From a virus, in IMG/VR virus record IMGVR_UViG_3300006929_000081, positions 1 to 28,184 of that record: a stretch of DNA of 28,184 nucleotides; one strand, 5' to 3'. Each line of letters starts with the position of its first letter. Positions within the stretch are counted from its first letter, which is position 1. The position numbers and the translations under genes were made by a program. This document shows positions 6,178-13,864 of this stretch, piece by piece. The notes beneath the pieces were generated by a model that worked only from the letters and a program-made list of their open reading frames with translations, searched no databases and was not told where the DNA came from.

Positions 6178-7080
6178 ATGGCAACTTCTGGTTCGGTTGA
6201 TTTTAACCTGGATATGGCCGAGATTACAGAAGAGGCCTTCGAGAGATGCGGCTTAGAGTTTCGCACTGGATACGATAGCAAAACCGCACGTAGGTCATTG
6301 AATTTGCTTTTTGCAGATTGGGCGAATAGGGGTCTTAATCTGTGGACGATAGAGCAAATTACGCAAACGATGGCTCAACTTTCTACTTCTTCGGCTGTAA
6401 CAAGTTACCCCGTTGGTGCAATAACAGCTACGGTTGGAGCCTCTACTAATCTTAGTATTGGCGAGACTATAACAGGTGCTACGAGTGGCACTACCGCTTC
6501 TGTTATTACAAAGCCCTCTTCTACCACTATCACAGTAACTATTCCTTCTGGAGCGTTTACGGCTGGAGAAAATATAACTGGATCCAGTAGCGCAGCTACC
6601 ACTACCATTAGTGCTGATCCAAGTTTAGCAGACGTTCAGTGTTCAGGAGACATTCTGGAGGCTGTGATTAGACGTAGTGATGAAGACATATCAATCACTC
6701 GCATTAGCCGCCAGGAATATCTAAGTATACCTAAAAAAACGACTCAAGGTCGTCCTACACAGTTTTATATGGATCGTCAGATAACTCCATCAATTTCAGT
6801 TTGGCCTGCGCCTGAGAACTCTACTGATTCTTTAATTTATTACAGAGTTAAAAGAATCCAAGATGCGGATGCTGCGGTCAATACAGCAGACATTCCTTTT
6901 CGGTTTCTTCCCTGCCTTATAGCTGGGTTGTCGTATCAAATTGCTTTGAAACGATCCCCCCAACGCATTGAAGCTTTGAAACTTATCTACGAAGAGGAGT
7001 TTCAAAGAGCTTCTAGCGAAGACATTGATCACGGGATACCTCTTCGTTTGGTTCCCACGTATCAATCATTAAGGATTTAG
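6178..7080 (+). CDS. head-tail adaptor, P22 gp4-like with beta insertion
   Basis: A 300-residue protein. Residues 9-56 (AEITEEAFERCG, then ARRSLNLLFADWANRGLNLW) match the helical core seen in P22 tail accessory factor gp4. Residues about 68-152 are a Thr/Ser/Gly-rich beta insertion with an internal echo: SIGETITGATSGTTASV versus TAGENITGSSSAATTTI. The C-terminal half has a PTQFYMD...SVWPAPE...LIYYRVKRI pattern typical of adaptor or tail-tubular proteins. P22 gp4 is 166 residues, so the insertion explains part of the extra length. It would sit below the portal to close the head. The family call is from pattern memory. Confidence 0.72.
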   Translation: MATSGSVDFNLDMAEITEEAFERCGLEFRTGYDSKTARRSLNLLFADWANRGLNLWTIEQITQTMAQLSTSSAVTSYPVGAITATVGASTNLSIGETITGATSGTTASVITKPSSTTITVTIPSGAFTAGENITGSSSAATTTISADPSLADVQCSGDILEAVIRRSDEDISITRISRQEYLSIPKKTTQGRPTQFYMDRQITPSISVWPAPENSTDSLIYYRVKRIQDADAAVNTADIPFRFLPCLIAGLSYQIALKRSPQRIEALKLIYEEEFQRASSEDIDHGIPLRLVPTYQSLRI

Positions 7081-7081
7081 T

Positions 7082-7585
7082 ATGGCTCGATTTTCTGGGG
7101 GAAGATACGCTTTAGGTATATCAGACAGGTCAGGCAGAGCCTATCGTCTTAAAGATATGGCTTTGGAATGGACAGGTATGCTCGTGGGACGAGATGAGTT
7201 TGAGGAAAAACAACCTCAACTTGACCCCCGCCATCACATTACAGACCCGCAAGCTTTAAGAATTAGCAGACCTGCTCGAACTGAACCTGCTGTCGAAGTT
7301 CTTCTTGCTTTTGATGCCTTTAAGTCTGGAACAAGTGGTTCTGCTGTAATTACGGTCAATGAGCCGGGTCATGATCGTAGTACAGGGGATACAGTGAGGT
7401 TCAGGAAAGTAGAAGCGTTTGATGGTTTTACGGAGGCTGCGTTAGAAAGTTCCGCTGGTTTTTCAATTACTAAAGTAGACAGTAACAATTACACCTTTAC
7501 GTCTGGAAGTGGGACAGCAACGTCTGGAAACGTAAAAGGTGGAGGGGGATCTGCCTCCGCTGGACCTGTAACAGTGAGTGCATGA
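7082..7585 (+). CDS. virion protein with C-terminal Ig-like/beta module
   Basis: A 167-residue protein. Residues 1-80 include MALEWTGMLVGRDEFEEKQP and the H-H-I-T-D-P segment, recognised as recurring in marine phage neck regions. Residues about 85-165 form a beta module: AVITVNEPGHDRSTGDTVRF, then FSITKVDSNNYTF and a Gly-rich GGGGSASAG end. A clearly similar module (LTVTAPSHGAVNGD ... LTLIDSNSYTI ... GGGSSVVA) lies inside the tail protein at 13865-16150. It probably belongs to the neck or tail, wedged between two adaptor genes. The next start lies one base after its TGA. Confidence 0.75.
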   Translation: MARFSGGRYALGISDRSGRAYRLKDMALEWTGMLVGRDEFEEKQPQLDPRHHITDPQALRISRPARTEPAVEVLLAFDAFKSGTSGSAVITVNEPGHDRSTGDTVRFRKVEAFDGFTEAALESSAGFSITKVDSNNYTFTSGSGTATSGNVKGGGGSASAGPVTVSA

Positions 7586-7586
7586 T

Positions 7587-8231
7587 ATGGCTTATACATT
7601 TACAACATTAAAAACGTCTATCCAAGATTACACGCAGAATACGGAGTCCACCTTCGTAAGCCAACTTTCTCGTTTTATTATCAATGCCGAAGAACGCATT
7701 CTAAAAGAGTGCCAGCTTGATGTTTTTAGAAAAAACTCCCAGGGCAACACAACTTCTGGAAACCAGTATCTTTCTAAGCCTACTGATTTTTTGTCCCAGA
7801 ACTCTCTTAGTGTTATTAACTCCTCAAGTAAGGAGTTTCTTCTTTATAAACAAGTAACGGCTCTACAAGACTACACCCCAAACCCAACTACAACAGGCAC
7901 TCCTATTTATTACGCTGATTGGGACAACGATACTTTTTTATTAGCCCCTACGCCCGATAGTAATTATTCGGTAGAGCTTCATTACTTTTATAGACCTACT
8001 TCTATTACAGATAGTTCTGACGGAACAAGCTGGCTAGGAACTAACGCAGAACTAGCTCTTTTATATGGAAGCCTAGTTGAGGCTTACACCTTTATGAAAG
8101 GTGAGGCGGATATGTTGCAACTTTACAATGCAAGATTTCAAGAATCCTTGCAATGGTTAAAGAACCTTGGTGAGGGTCTCCAAACCAGAGATCAGTATAG
8201 ATATGACCGGGTTAGGAGGGACGTTGCTTAA
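7587..8231 (+). CDS. phage adaptor / tail-tubular-like protein
   Basis: A 214-residue protein from the ATG at 7587; an upstream in-frame GTG at 7578 would overlap the previous gene and is less likely. The N-terminal helix FVSQLSRFIINAEERILKEC, the central GTPIYYADWDNDTFLLAP and VELHYFYRP strands, and the C-terminal helix ALLYGSLVEAYTFMKGEADML form a pattern I recognise as a widely conserved adaptor protein of marine phages, comparable to T7 gp11-type tail tubular proteins. It likely works with the gp4-like protein to build the neck. The two share the central layout, suggesting distant paralogy. Confidence 0.75.
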   Translation: MAYTFTTLKTSIQDYTQNTESTFVSQLSRFIINAEERILKECQLDVFRKNSQGNTTSGNQYLSKPTDFLSQNSLSVINSSSKEFLLYKQVTALQDYTPNPTTTGTPIYYADWDNDTFLLAPTPDSNYSVELHYFYRPTSITDSSDGTSWLGTNAELALLYGSLVEAYTFMKGEADMLQLYNARFQESLQWLKNLGEGLQTRDQYRYDRVRRDVA

Positions 8232-8521
8232 TGTTTGACAGCGAGAGCATGGCGGGAGTCAGTGACGCTCTGGTGTTTACAACAACTGATAGAGGGCATT
8301 CTCCTGAAGAAATAGCAGAAATGGCTATGAATAAAATTATGCTGGTTTCGGAAGATGCCCCTCCTGTCATACGGGATCAAGCGATAGCACATAGAGATAA
8401 GTTGAAGGAAATACTTATTTTTTATATGAATAGAATGGCTCAGAGTGAAAGAACTACAATCTGGGCTCTTATGAAGAAGCAAGGTCAAGATGACTTGGCC
8501 GAAATTATAAGGAGGCTGTAA
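8231..8521 (+). CDS. small conserved helical protein, unknown function
   Basis: A 96-residue, mostly helical protein with a conserved-looking motif RGHSPEEIAEMAMNKIM, the segment APPVIRDQAIAHRDKLKEIL, and an ending AEIIRRL. I recognise this as a small protein recurring between neck and tail genes of marine phages, function unknown. Start and stop both use one-base overlaps with the neighbouring genes (TAATG), so it is firmly in the operon. Chaperone or tail-completion roles are guesses only. Confidence 0.82.
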   Translation: MFDSESMAGVSDALVFTTTDRGHSPEEIAEMAMNKIMLVSEDAPPVIRDQAIAHRDKLKEILIFYMNRMAQSERTTIWALMKKQGQDDLAEIIRRL

Positions 8522-9030
8522 TGGCAGTTGGATCTTCCGCTATCTGCGGAACTTTTAAGAGAGAGATACTCGCGGGTATCCATTTCTGGACAGCGCATAC
8601 GCGGACGGGGTCTAGCGCAATTTCAGCAGACACCTTCAAGATTGCGATGTTTACCAATAGTTCGTCTATTGACGCAGACACTACAGGATACACCACCAGC
8701 AATGAAGTCAGCGGCACAAATTACACGGCTGGCGGTAATTCTCTAGCAAGTGTAACGATAGGGCTTGCTGATAACAGTAGTTCTGTCCCTACGGCTTTTG
8801 TTGATTTTGCAGACACTACCTGGTCTAGTTCTACTATCAGTAGTGCGAGAGGTGCTTTAATTTACAACAGCACATTAAGCACTGCTGGCACAGGATCTAC
8901 AACAAATCACGCGGCTGACCCTGCGGTTGCGGTCATTAATTTTGGCGGGGACAAATCGTCAAGTGCGGGAGACTTTACCATTCAGTTTCCAGCAAATGAC
9001 GCTAACAATGCGATAATCAGGATTGCCTAA
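8521..9030 (+). CDS. beta-rich virion protein, unknown function
   Basis: A 169-residue Ser/Thr/Ala/Gly-rich protein beginning with FKREILAGIHFW, followed by TFKIAMFTNSSSIDADTTGY, and ending in FTIQFPANDANNAIIRIA. The pattern of short strands separated by polar loops is that of a tail or baseplate-like structural protein, and similar proteins recur in marine phages at this position. No enzyme motif is visible. It overlaps the genes on both sides by one base. Confidence 0.78.
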   Translation: MAVGSSAICGTFKREILAGIHFWTAHTRTGSSAISADTFKIAMFTNSSSIDADTTGYTTSNEVSGTNYTAGGNSLASVTIGLADNSSSVPTAFVDFADTTWSSSTISSARGALIYNSTLSTAGTGSTTNHAADPAVAVINFGGDKSSSAGDFTIQFPANDANNAIIRIA

Positions 9031-9491
9031 TGGCGTTAATTACTGGCTGGGATAGAAGCACTTGGAACGCCGGAGCGTGGAATAGTCCTATTCCCGTTGA
9101 GGTTACAGGTGTTTCTGCGGCTAGTGCAGTTGGTTCGGCTACGGTAAGTCTTCCAGTTAGTGTTTCTGTTACAGGTGTTTCTGCGGCAACCGGAATAGGA
9201 TCTGTTTCTATTCTTGTACCTGTTACAGTAACACCAAGCGGAGTTTCGGCGGCAAGCGGAATAGGATCACCTACTCTTGTAACGAACTCTACGCTGTCAG
9301 TTACAGGAGTTTCTTCGGCAAGTGCGGTTGGTTCTGTCCAAGCTAATTTTGCATTTACCGTTGAAGGAGTTTCTGCGGAGGGTCTCATTAACGTTCCAAA
9401 CGTGTGGACTGTTATAGACGACTCGCAAACTTCAAACTTCTCAGAGATAAGCACAACACAAACGCCGAATTGGACGGAAATAGCGGCATAG
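9030..9491 (+). CDS. GVSA-repeat virion protein
   Basis: A 153-residue protein with an N-terminal aromatic cap (GWDRSTWNAGAWNSP) followed by five units built on (V/S)TGVSAASAVGSVTV-like strands. The GVS triplet starts at residues 27, 49, 71, 93 and 113, a period of 22 residues with the last slightly shorter. The C-terminus is polar and aromatic (TQTPNWTEIAA). Such repeats suggest a beta-solenoid or stacked Ig-like rod. Position just before the fibre genes favours a tail fibre or tail surface protein. I recall similar repeat proteins in marine phages without known function. Confidence 0.78.
   Translation: MALITGWDRSTWNAGAWNSPIPVEVTGVSAASAVGSATVSLPVSVSVTGVSAATGIGSVSILVPVTVTPSGVSAASGIGSPTLVTNSTLSVTGVSSASAVGSVQANFAFTVEGVSAEGLINVPNVWTVIDDSQTSNFSEISTTQTPNWTEIAA
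9096..9389 (+). repeat. 22-residue (66-base) in-frame GVSA repeats
   Basis: Four full units and one partial unit with GVS codons at 9108, 9174, 9240, 9306 and 9366. Units match in protein (TGVSAASAVGS consensus) and partly in DNA (cggctagtgc / cggcaagcgg variants). Copy number could vary between relatives. Confidence 0.8.
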
Positions 9492-9501
9492 GAATAGTAT
9501 C

Positions 9502-10914
9502 ATGGCATCATCATACACGACTAGTTTTGGTATTGAAAAAATAGGTTCCGGAGAACAGTCTGGAGCGTGGGGAACGACTACAAACCACAATCTAGATATT
9601 CTAGACCGGGTAGCCTCATACAAAGCTGTTGCGATAACAACGAACGCAGACACGCACACTTTAACTGTGCGAGAGGCATCTCCTGGATCTGGGACAGAGA
9701 ATCTGCAAGATGGAATGTATCGTGTAATTAAATTTACAGGAGCATTGGATTCAAATTGCACAGTTACAGTGGCCCCTAACACGACTGCCGCTTTCTTTAT
9801 CATTATCAACGCAACTACCGATTCTGGCTCTAGTGGACCATACTCCGTAATTCTTACGCAAGGTTCTGGAGCGAATATAACTGTAGAAAATGGAAAATCT
9901 GCCGTTGTTTACATGGATGGTGCGGGTTCTGGCGCGGCGGTAATAGACGCTCTTTCCAACCTTCAGCTTGCTACGCTGACCGCGTCTGGAGATGTTACAT
10001 CCAGCGGCACGTTTAACGCTTTAGGTGATACTGCCGCAAGCGACAAGGCGGCAATGGGCTACACCTCCGCTGAAGGATTGATCCTTACGGGTCAGGGTTC
10101 AACTAATGATGTGACCATCAAGAATGACGCAGATGCAGACGTTATTACGATTGCCACCGGAGGAACTAATGTTGATATTGTAGGCGACGTAACAGCCGCC
10201 ACGGTACAGGCTGATGGTGATACTTCCGCTGGTGACAACGCTGCAATGGGGTACACGGCTGCGGAAGGTCTAATCCTTACAGGTCAGGGGTCAACTAATG
10301 ACGTTACCATTAAAAATGACGCGGACGCTGATGTAATCACGATTGCGACTGGGGCAACTAACGTCGATATTGTGGGTGATGTGACAGCCGCTACAGTAAA
10401 CGCTGACGGCGACACTTCCGCTGGTGATAACGCTGCGATGGGTTACACCGCTGCCGAAGGTTTGATTCTTACGGGTCAAGGCTCGACTAACGATGTCACA
10501 ATTAAGAACGATGCTGATGCGGATGTAATCACAATCGCAACTGGAGCAACTAATGTAGCGGTTGCTGGTCAGATTAATGGTGGCACAATCATTCTTGCAG
10601 AGACTGACACTGACACATCCAACACAGGCAGTGTAACGATTGACTTCTCCGCTCATCAGAATTTTGTGCTTACCCTTACGGGTAACGTGACTTTGGCTAA
10701 CCCCAGTACAGAATCAGTTGGTCAGGCAGGAGTGTTTGTGTTCATTCAAGATGGCACTGGATCACGAACTTTGAGTTTAGGCACGGATTATGAAACTGCG
10801 GGTGGGGCTGGAATTACTCTCAGCACCGCAGCTTCAGCCGTGGATGTCGTACCATATTTTGTGAAGGCTGCAAATTCAATTCAGCTAGGAGCTATACAGA
10901 AGGCATTTAGCTAA
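9502..10914 (+). CDS. tail fibre-like protein with three 64-residue repeats
   Basis: A 470-residue protein. Residues 1-150 begin SYTTSFGIEKIGSGEQSGAWGTTTNHNLDIL, split here by a conserved Gly/Trp motif GSGEQSGAWG common to marine phage fibre-like proteins, and continue as a beta domain. Residues 175-352 are three tandem 64-residue repeats centred on AAMGYT(S/A)AEGLILTGQGS and NDVTIKNDADADVITIATG. The C-terminal 360-470 is another beta domain (HQNFVLTLTGNVTLANP onward). The repeat region likely forms an elongated trimeric shaft. It is directly upstream of the large fibre gene. No catalytic site is recognised. Confidence 0.78.
   Translation: MASSYTTSFGIEKIGSGEQSGAWGTTTNHNLDILDRVASYKAVAITTNADTHTLTVREASPGSGTENLQDGMYRVIKFTGALDSNCTVTVAPNTTAAFFIIINATTDSGSSGPYSVILTQGSGANITVENGKSAVVYMDGAGSGAAVIDALSNLQLATLTASGDVTSSGTFNALGDTAASDKAAMGYTSAEGLILTGQGSTNDVTIKNDADADVITIATGGTNVDIVGDVTAATVQADGDTSAGDNAAMGYTAAEGLILTGQGSTNDVTIKNDADADVITIATGATNVDIVGDVTAATVNADGDTSAGDNAAMGYTAAEGLILTGQGSTNDVTIKNDADADVITIATGATNVAVAGQINGGTIILAETDTDTSNTGSVTIDFSAHQNFVLTLTGNVTLANPSTESVGQAGVFVFIQDGTGSRTLSLGTDYETAGGAGITLSTAASAVDVVPYFVKAANSIQLGAIQKAFS
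10024..10557 (+). repeat. three 192-base in-frame repeats in fibre gene
   Basis: Repeat units begin at codons for residues 175, 239 and 303, exactly 192 bases apart; the third is cut short at residue 352. In the 22-codon core (10090-10155, 10282-10347, 10474-10539) the three copies encode identical residues but differ at 12, 17 and 16 codons in pairwise comparison, all synonymous. Confidence 0.92.
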
Positions 10915-13334
10915 TGACGATGTTTGGATCACAGTGGTTCGCCGCACCTGATACGACTTATGAGATAAATCAGTCGATCAGGTTTGAATCGGGGGATAAT
11001 GCTCTTTTAAGTCGTAGCCCTTCGTCTTCCGGCTCTCTAACAACGTGGACGCTTTCTTGTTGGGTCAAGAGAGGTAGACCAAACGCTAATGAAAATGGCC
11101 AATGGTTTCCTATCTGGTCTGCATCGGATGGCTCTAGCACCTATGATGCTCCGCTATATATTGGGGACGCATCTGCTCCCGGTCCGTGGAATGTTAATAT
11201 TGCTGGTCAAACTTGGACAACTACACAAAAAGCCGCAGATGTTGCGGGGTGGTATCACACGGTCGTAGTTTGGGATAGCACAAACGGCACCGCTGGTGAT
11301 CGGATGCGACTCTACATTAACGGCAGTAGGGTTACTGATTTTTCAGCAACTGGCACAGCAACCAGCAGTATGGAAAGTAGATGGAATAGCAGCAGCTACT
11401 CATCTCACCGCATTGGATCACTCAACATTACGGGTGGGGCGGATAATAAATATCTGTTTGACGGATATCTGGCTGAAATGGTTTTCCTTGACGGAACCGC
11501 CTCCACCGATGCCAGCGACTTTGGTGAAACAAACAGCAGTACTGGTCAATGGATACCGAAAAATGTTAGTGGCCTGACGTTTGGAACTAATGGATTTTAC
11601 GTTACAGGTCAGGACAGTTCTGATTTAGGCGATGACGAATCTGGTAACGGAAATGACTGGTCTAGCAGTGGCTTGGCAGCAACGGATCAGGTTGACGACA
11701 GCCCGACTGATAATCACTGTGTTATCAATCCTCTTGATGCACAACTTCCAAGCAATGTAACTTTAGATGAAGGAAATTTAAAGTACTCCAACGCAAATTC
11801 TGGTAATGCTGCCGATGCAAGGGGAACTTTTGCTGTCAGCAGCGGTAAATGGTATTGGGAGGTAGAGGCTGACGCTCTCGGTCAGTCAGGAGTTAACCGT
11901 GAATTTATCGGCATCGTTGGAACAGAATGGCCAATCGGCAGTGGTTCGGGCGGAACTAGCTTTGGGTCTGATAGCACGGGTTACGCTTTTGCAACAACAG
12001 GTCAGAAGATCAATAACGACAGTGCTTCTAGCTACGGTTCGGCATTTACAGCGGGTCAGTATATAGGCGTTGCTCTCGATTTAGATAACGGTAAAATTTA
12101 CTGGAGTATAAATGGCACTTTTCAAGACTCTGGTGACCCTGCTGGCGGTTCGGGAGAAGCGTTTTCAAGCATCTCTGGAACCTTTGCCCCTGCTTTTGCT
12201 GTAGATTACGGAACTGGGACTTCAACGCTAATAGCTAATTTTGGTCAACACGATTTCCAAAATAGTCCTCCAACAGGATTTAGCGCATTAAGCACCGCCA
12301 ACCTAGCCGACCCACAAGTAGAAAATCCCAGCAAGTATTTTCATACCCAGCTTTACACGGGTAATGGTAGCTCCGGCCACTCGATTACCAATAATGCCCA
12401 AGCGGGAGATTTTCAGCCTGATTGGTTAATAATCGCTCCCCGTTCCAATGGCGACCATCATCAAGTTTTTGATGCCGTAAGAGGCACCACAAGCCGCATT
12501 CAAACAAACCAAGCAAACGCAGCAACAGTGGACGGTACTGCACTTATCACGTTTGAAACCGATGGATTTGACATTGACACCACGGATGTGAACTACAACG
12601 GATCAAGCAGAACCTATGCTGCTTGGCAATGGAAAGCTAACGGTAGCGGCAGCAGCAACTCTGATGGTTCTATAACGTCAACAGTTAGTGCTGACACAAC
12701 CGCTGGTTTCAGCATTGTGCAATATGAGGGAACAAAATCAAACGCCACTATAGGACATGGTTTAGGAGTGGCTCCGAAATGGATTATCATAAAAGATTTT
12801 GATAATACTGAAAGTTGGGTTGTAGGGCTGGACGTTTTAGGCTTTACAAAAAATCTTTTTCTTAATCTTAACAATGCAGTGGCAACCAGCTCAACAATTT
12901 GGAATGATACTGCACCAACTTCGTCTGTGTTTAGTATAGGCACAAGTGATGGTGTTAATAAAACAGCCACGCACATTTCCTACTGTTTTGCAGAAGTCGA
13001 GGGCTTTAGTAAATTTGGAACATACGAGGGCAATTCGAGTGCGGACGGAACATTTATTGCCACAGGATTTCGTCCCGCGTGGATTACACTAAAAACTGTG
13101 GACTCAGCAAACGATTGGGTCATCTACGACAGCAAGCGTGATCCGATTAACATCGCTGATACTGTACTGCGAATGGACAGCACCAACTCTGAGTATTCTG
13201 GCAGTGGTCGAGAAATAGACATACTCAGTAATGGTTTCAAAATGAGAACGTCAAACGGAACGATTAACGCAAGTGCTACGTTTGCATATATGGCGTTTGC
13301 TGAGTTTCCCTTAAAATACGCGAATGCGAGGTAA
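10914..13334 (+). CDS. large tail fibre / receptor-binding protein with LamG- and SPRY-like domains
   Basis: An 806-residue protein. Residues about 20-215 look like a concanavalin/LamG fold (FESGDNALLSRS, WTLSCWVKRG, MRLYINGSRV, DGYLAEMVFLDG). Residues about 287-447 resemble a SPRY domain (SGKWYWEVEAD, GQYIGVALDLDNGKIYWSING). From 475 onward three related modules carry QPDWLIIAP (501), APKWIIIKD (620) and RPAWITLKT (720), each followed by a second strand pair; I recall this as a DUF7483-like fibre module. LamG and SPRY folds often bind sugars or proteins, so host-surface binding is a reasonable inference. The gene starts on the stop of the repeat fibre and is followed by a putative fibre assembly gene. 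Confidence 0.8.
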   Translation: MTMFGSQWFAAPDTTYEINQSIRFESGDNALLSRSPSSSGSLTTWTLSCWVKRGRPNANENGQWFPIWSASDGSSTYDAPLYIGDASAPGPWNVNIAGQTWTTTQKAADVAGWYHTVVVWDSTNGTAGDRMRLYINGSRVTDFSATGTATSSMESRWNSSSYSSHRIGSLNITGGADNKYLFDGYLAEMVFLDGTASTDASDFGETNSSTGQWIPKNVSGLTFGTNGFYVTGQDSSDLGDDESGNGNDWSSSGLAATDQVDDSPTDNHCVINPLDAQLPSNVTLDEGNLKYSNANSGNAADARGTFAVSSGKWYWEVEADALGQSGVNREFIGIVGTEWPIGSGSGGTSFGSDSTGYAFATTGQKINNDSASSYGSAFTAGQYIGVALDLDNGKIYWSINGTFQDSGDPAGGSGEAFSSISGTFAPAFAVDYGTGTSTLIANFGQHDFQNSPPTGFSALSTANLADPQVENPSKYFHTQLYTGNGSSGHSITNNAQAGDFQPDWLIIAPRSNGDHHQVFDAVRGTTSRIQTNQANAATVDGTALITFETDGFDIDTTDVNYNGSSRTYAAWQWKANGSGSSNSDGSITSTVSADTTAGFSIVQYEGTKSNATIGHGLGVAPKWIIIKDFDNTESWVVGLDVLGFTKNLFLNLNNAVATSSTIWNDTAPTSSVFSIGTSDGVNKTATHISYCFAEVEGFSKFGTYEGNSSADGTFIATGFRPAWITLKTVDSANDWVIYDSKRDPINIADTVLRMDSTNSEYSGSGREIDILSNGFKMRTSNGTINASATFAYMAFAEFPLKYANAR
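12336..13313 (+). repeat. three diverged modules of about 100-120 residues in fibre C-terminus
   Basis: Modules begin near residues 475, 598 and 699 with YTGNGSSGH, YEGTKSNATIGHG and YEGNSSADGTFIATG. Each continues with (Q/A/R)P.W(L/I)I and a later (G/S).F.I/M strand. They are recognisable only as protein and look like old duplications. Confidence 0.6.
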
Positions 13335-13339
13335 AAACT

Positions 13340-13864
13340 ATGTGGAAATATAACGGAAAAGTTATTCGAGAGGGGAGTTCCTGGGCTAATAGCAATGGCA
13401 TTCAACATCCCCCCAACTGGTACATCTGGTCTAAGTCTGAAAAAGAAGCCGCAGGAATGACGGAAGTTAATCCCGAAACTCCTCCAGACTCTCGCCTGTA
13501 TACATGGAACTATGCTGCTGATGGTGTGACGATTGAGAAAACGGCTAAAAACTTAGCAGACACAACTGTTGATGGTGTTACTAACGAAGGTGTGAAAACA
13601 ATTCTCAAAAGAGAAGTTCAGGCACAGCAATACCGCAAGTTGGCTGAGACAGATTGGGTGGTGGTCAGGAAAGCAGACAAGGGAACAGCTATTCCGTCTA
13701 ACATCCAGACTTACCGAGATGCAATTCGCACCAAAGCAACTGCCATGGAAAGTGCAATTGATGGCGCTGCTAATACCGCTGCTGTGTCCGCGTTGTTTGT
13801 TACCTTTGACTCAGAAGGAAACAAATCTGGCATTCTTTATGATTGGCCTGAGTTAGGAAGTTAA
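13340..13864 (+). CDS. putative tail fibre assembly/chaperone protein
   Basis: A 174-residue protein. The N-terminus is aromatic-rich (MWKYNGKVIREG ... PPNWYIWSKSEKEAAGM). The second half has a helical segment and the LAETDWVVVRKADKGTAIPS motif followed by YRDAIRTKATAMESAID. The pattern 'leu-x-x-thr-asp-trp ... tyr-arg-x-ala-(i/v)-arg' is typical of small proteins downstream of tail fibres (DUF4376/Tfa-type), which help fibres fold or attach. Position immediately after the 806-residue fibre supports this. It could instead be a structural fibre tip protein. Confidence 0.65.
   Translation: MWKYNGKVIREGSSWANSNGIQHPPNWYIWSKSEKEAAGMTEVNPETPPDSRLYTWNYAADGVTIEKTAKNLADTTVDGVTNEGVKTILKREVQAQQYRKLAETDWVVVRKADKGTAIPSNIQTYRDAIRTKATAMESAIDGAANTAAVSALFVTFDSEGNKSGILYDWPELGS

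Noticed and set aside
10024-10557. Possible CRISPR-like or noncoding tandem repeat
   Set aside because: The 192-base units are fully coding and in frame, with no spacers; they are protein repeats.
10291-10656. 121-codon minus-strand frame in the fibre repeats
   Set aside because: Its internal similarity comes from the repeated + strand DNA; no independent coding evidence.
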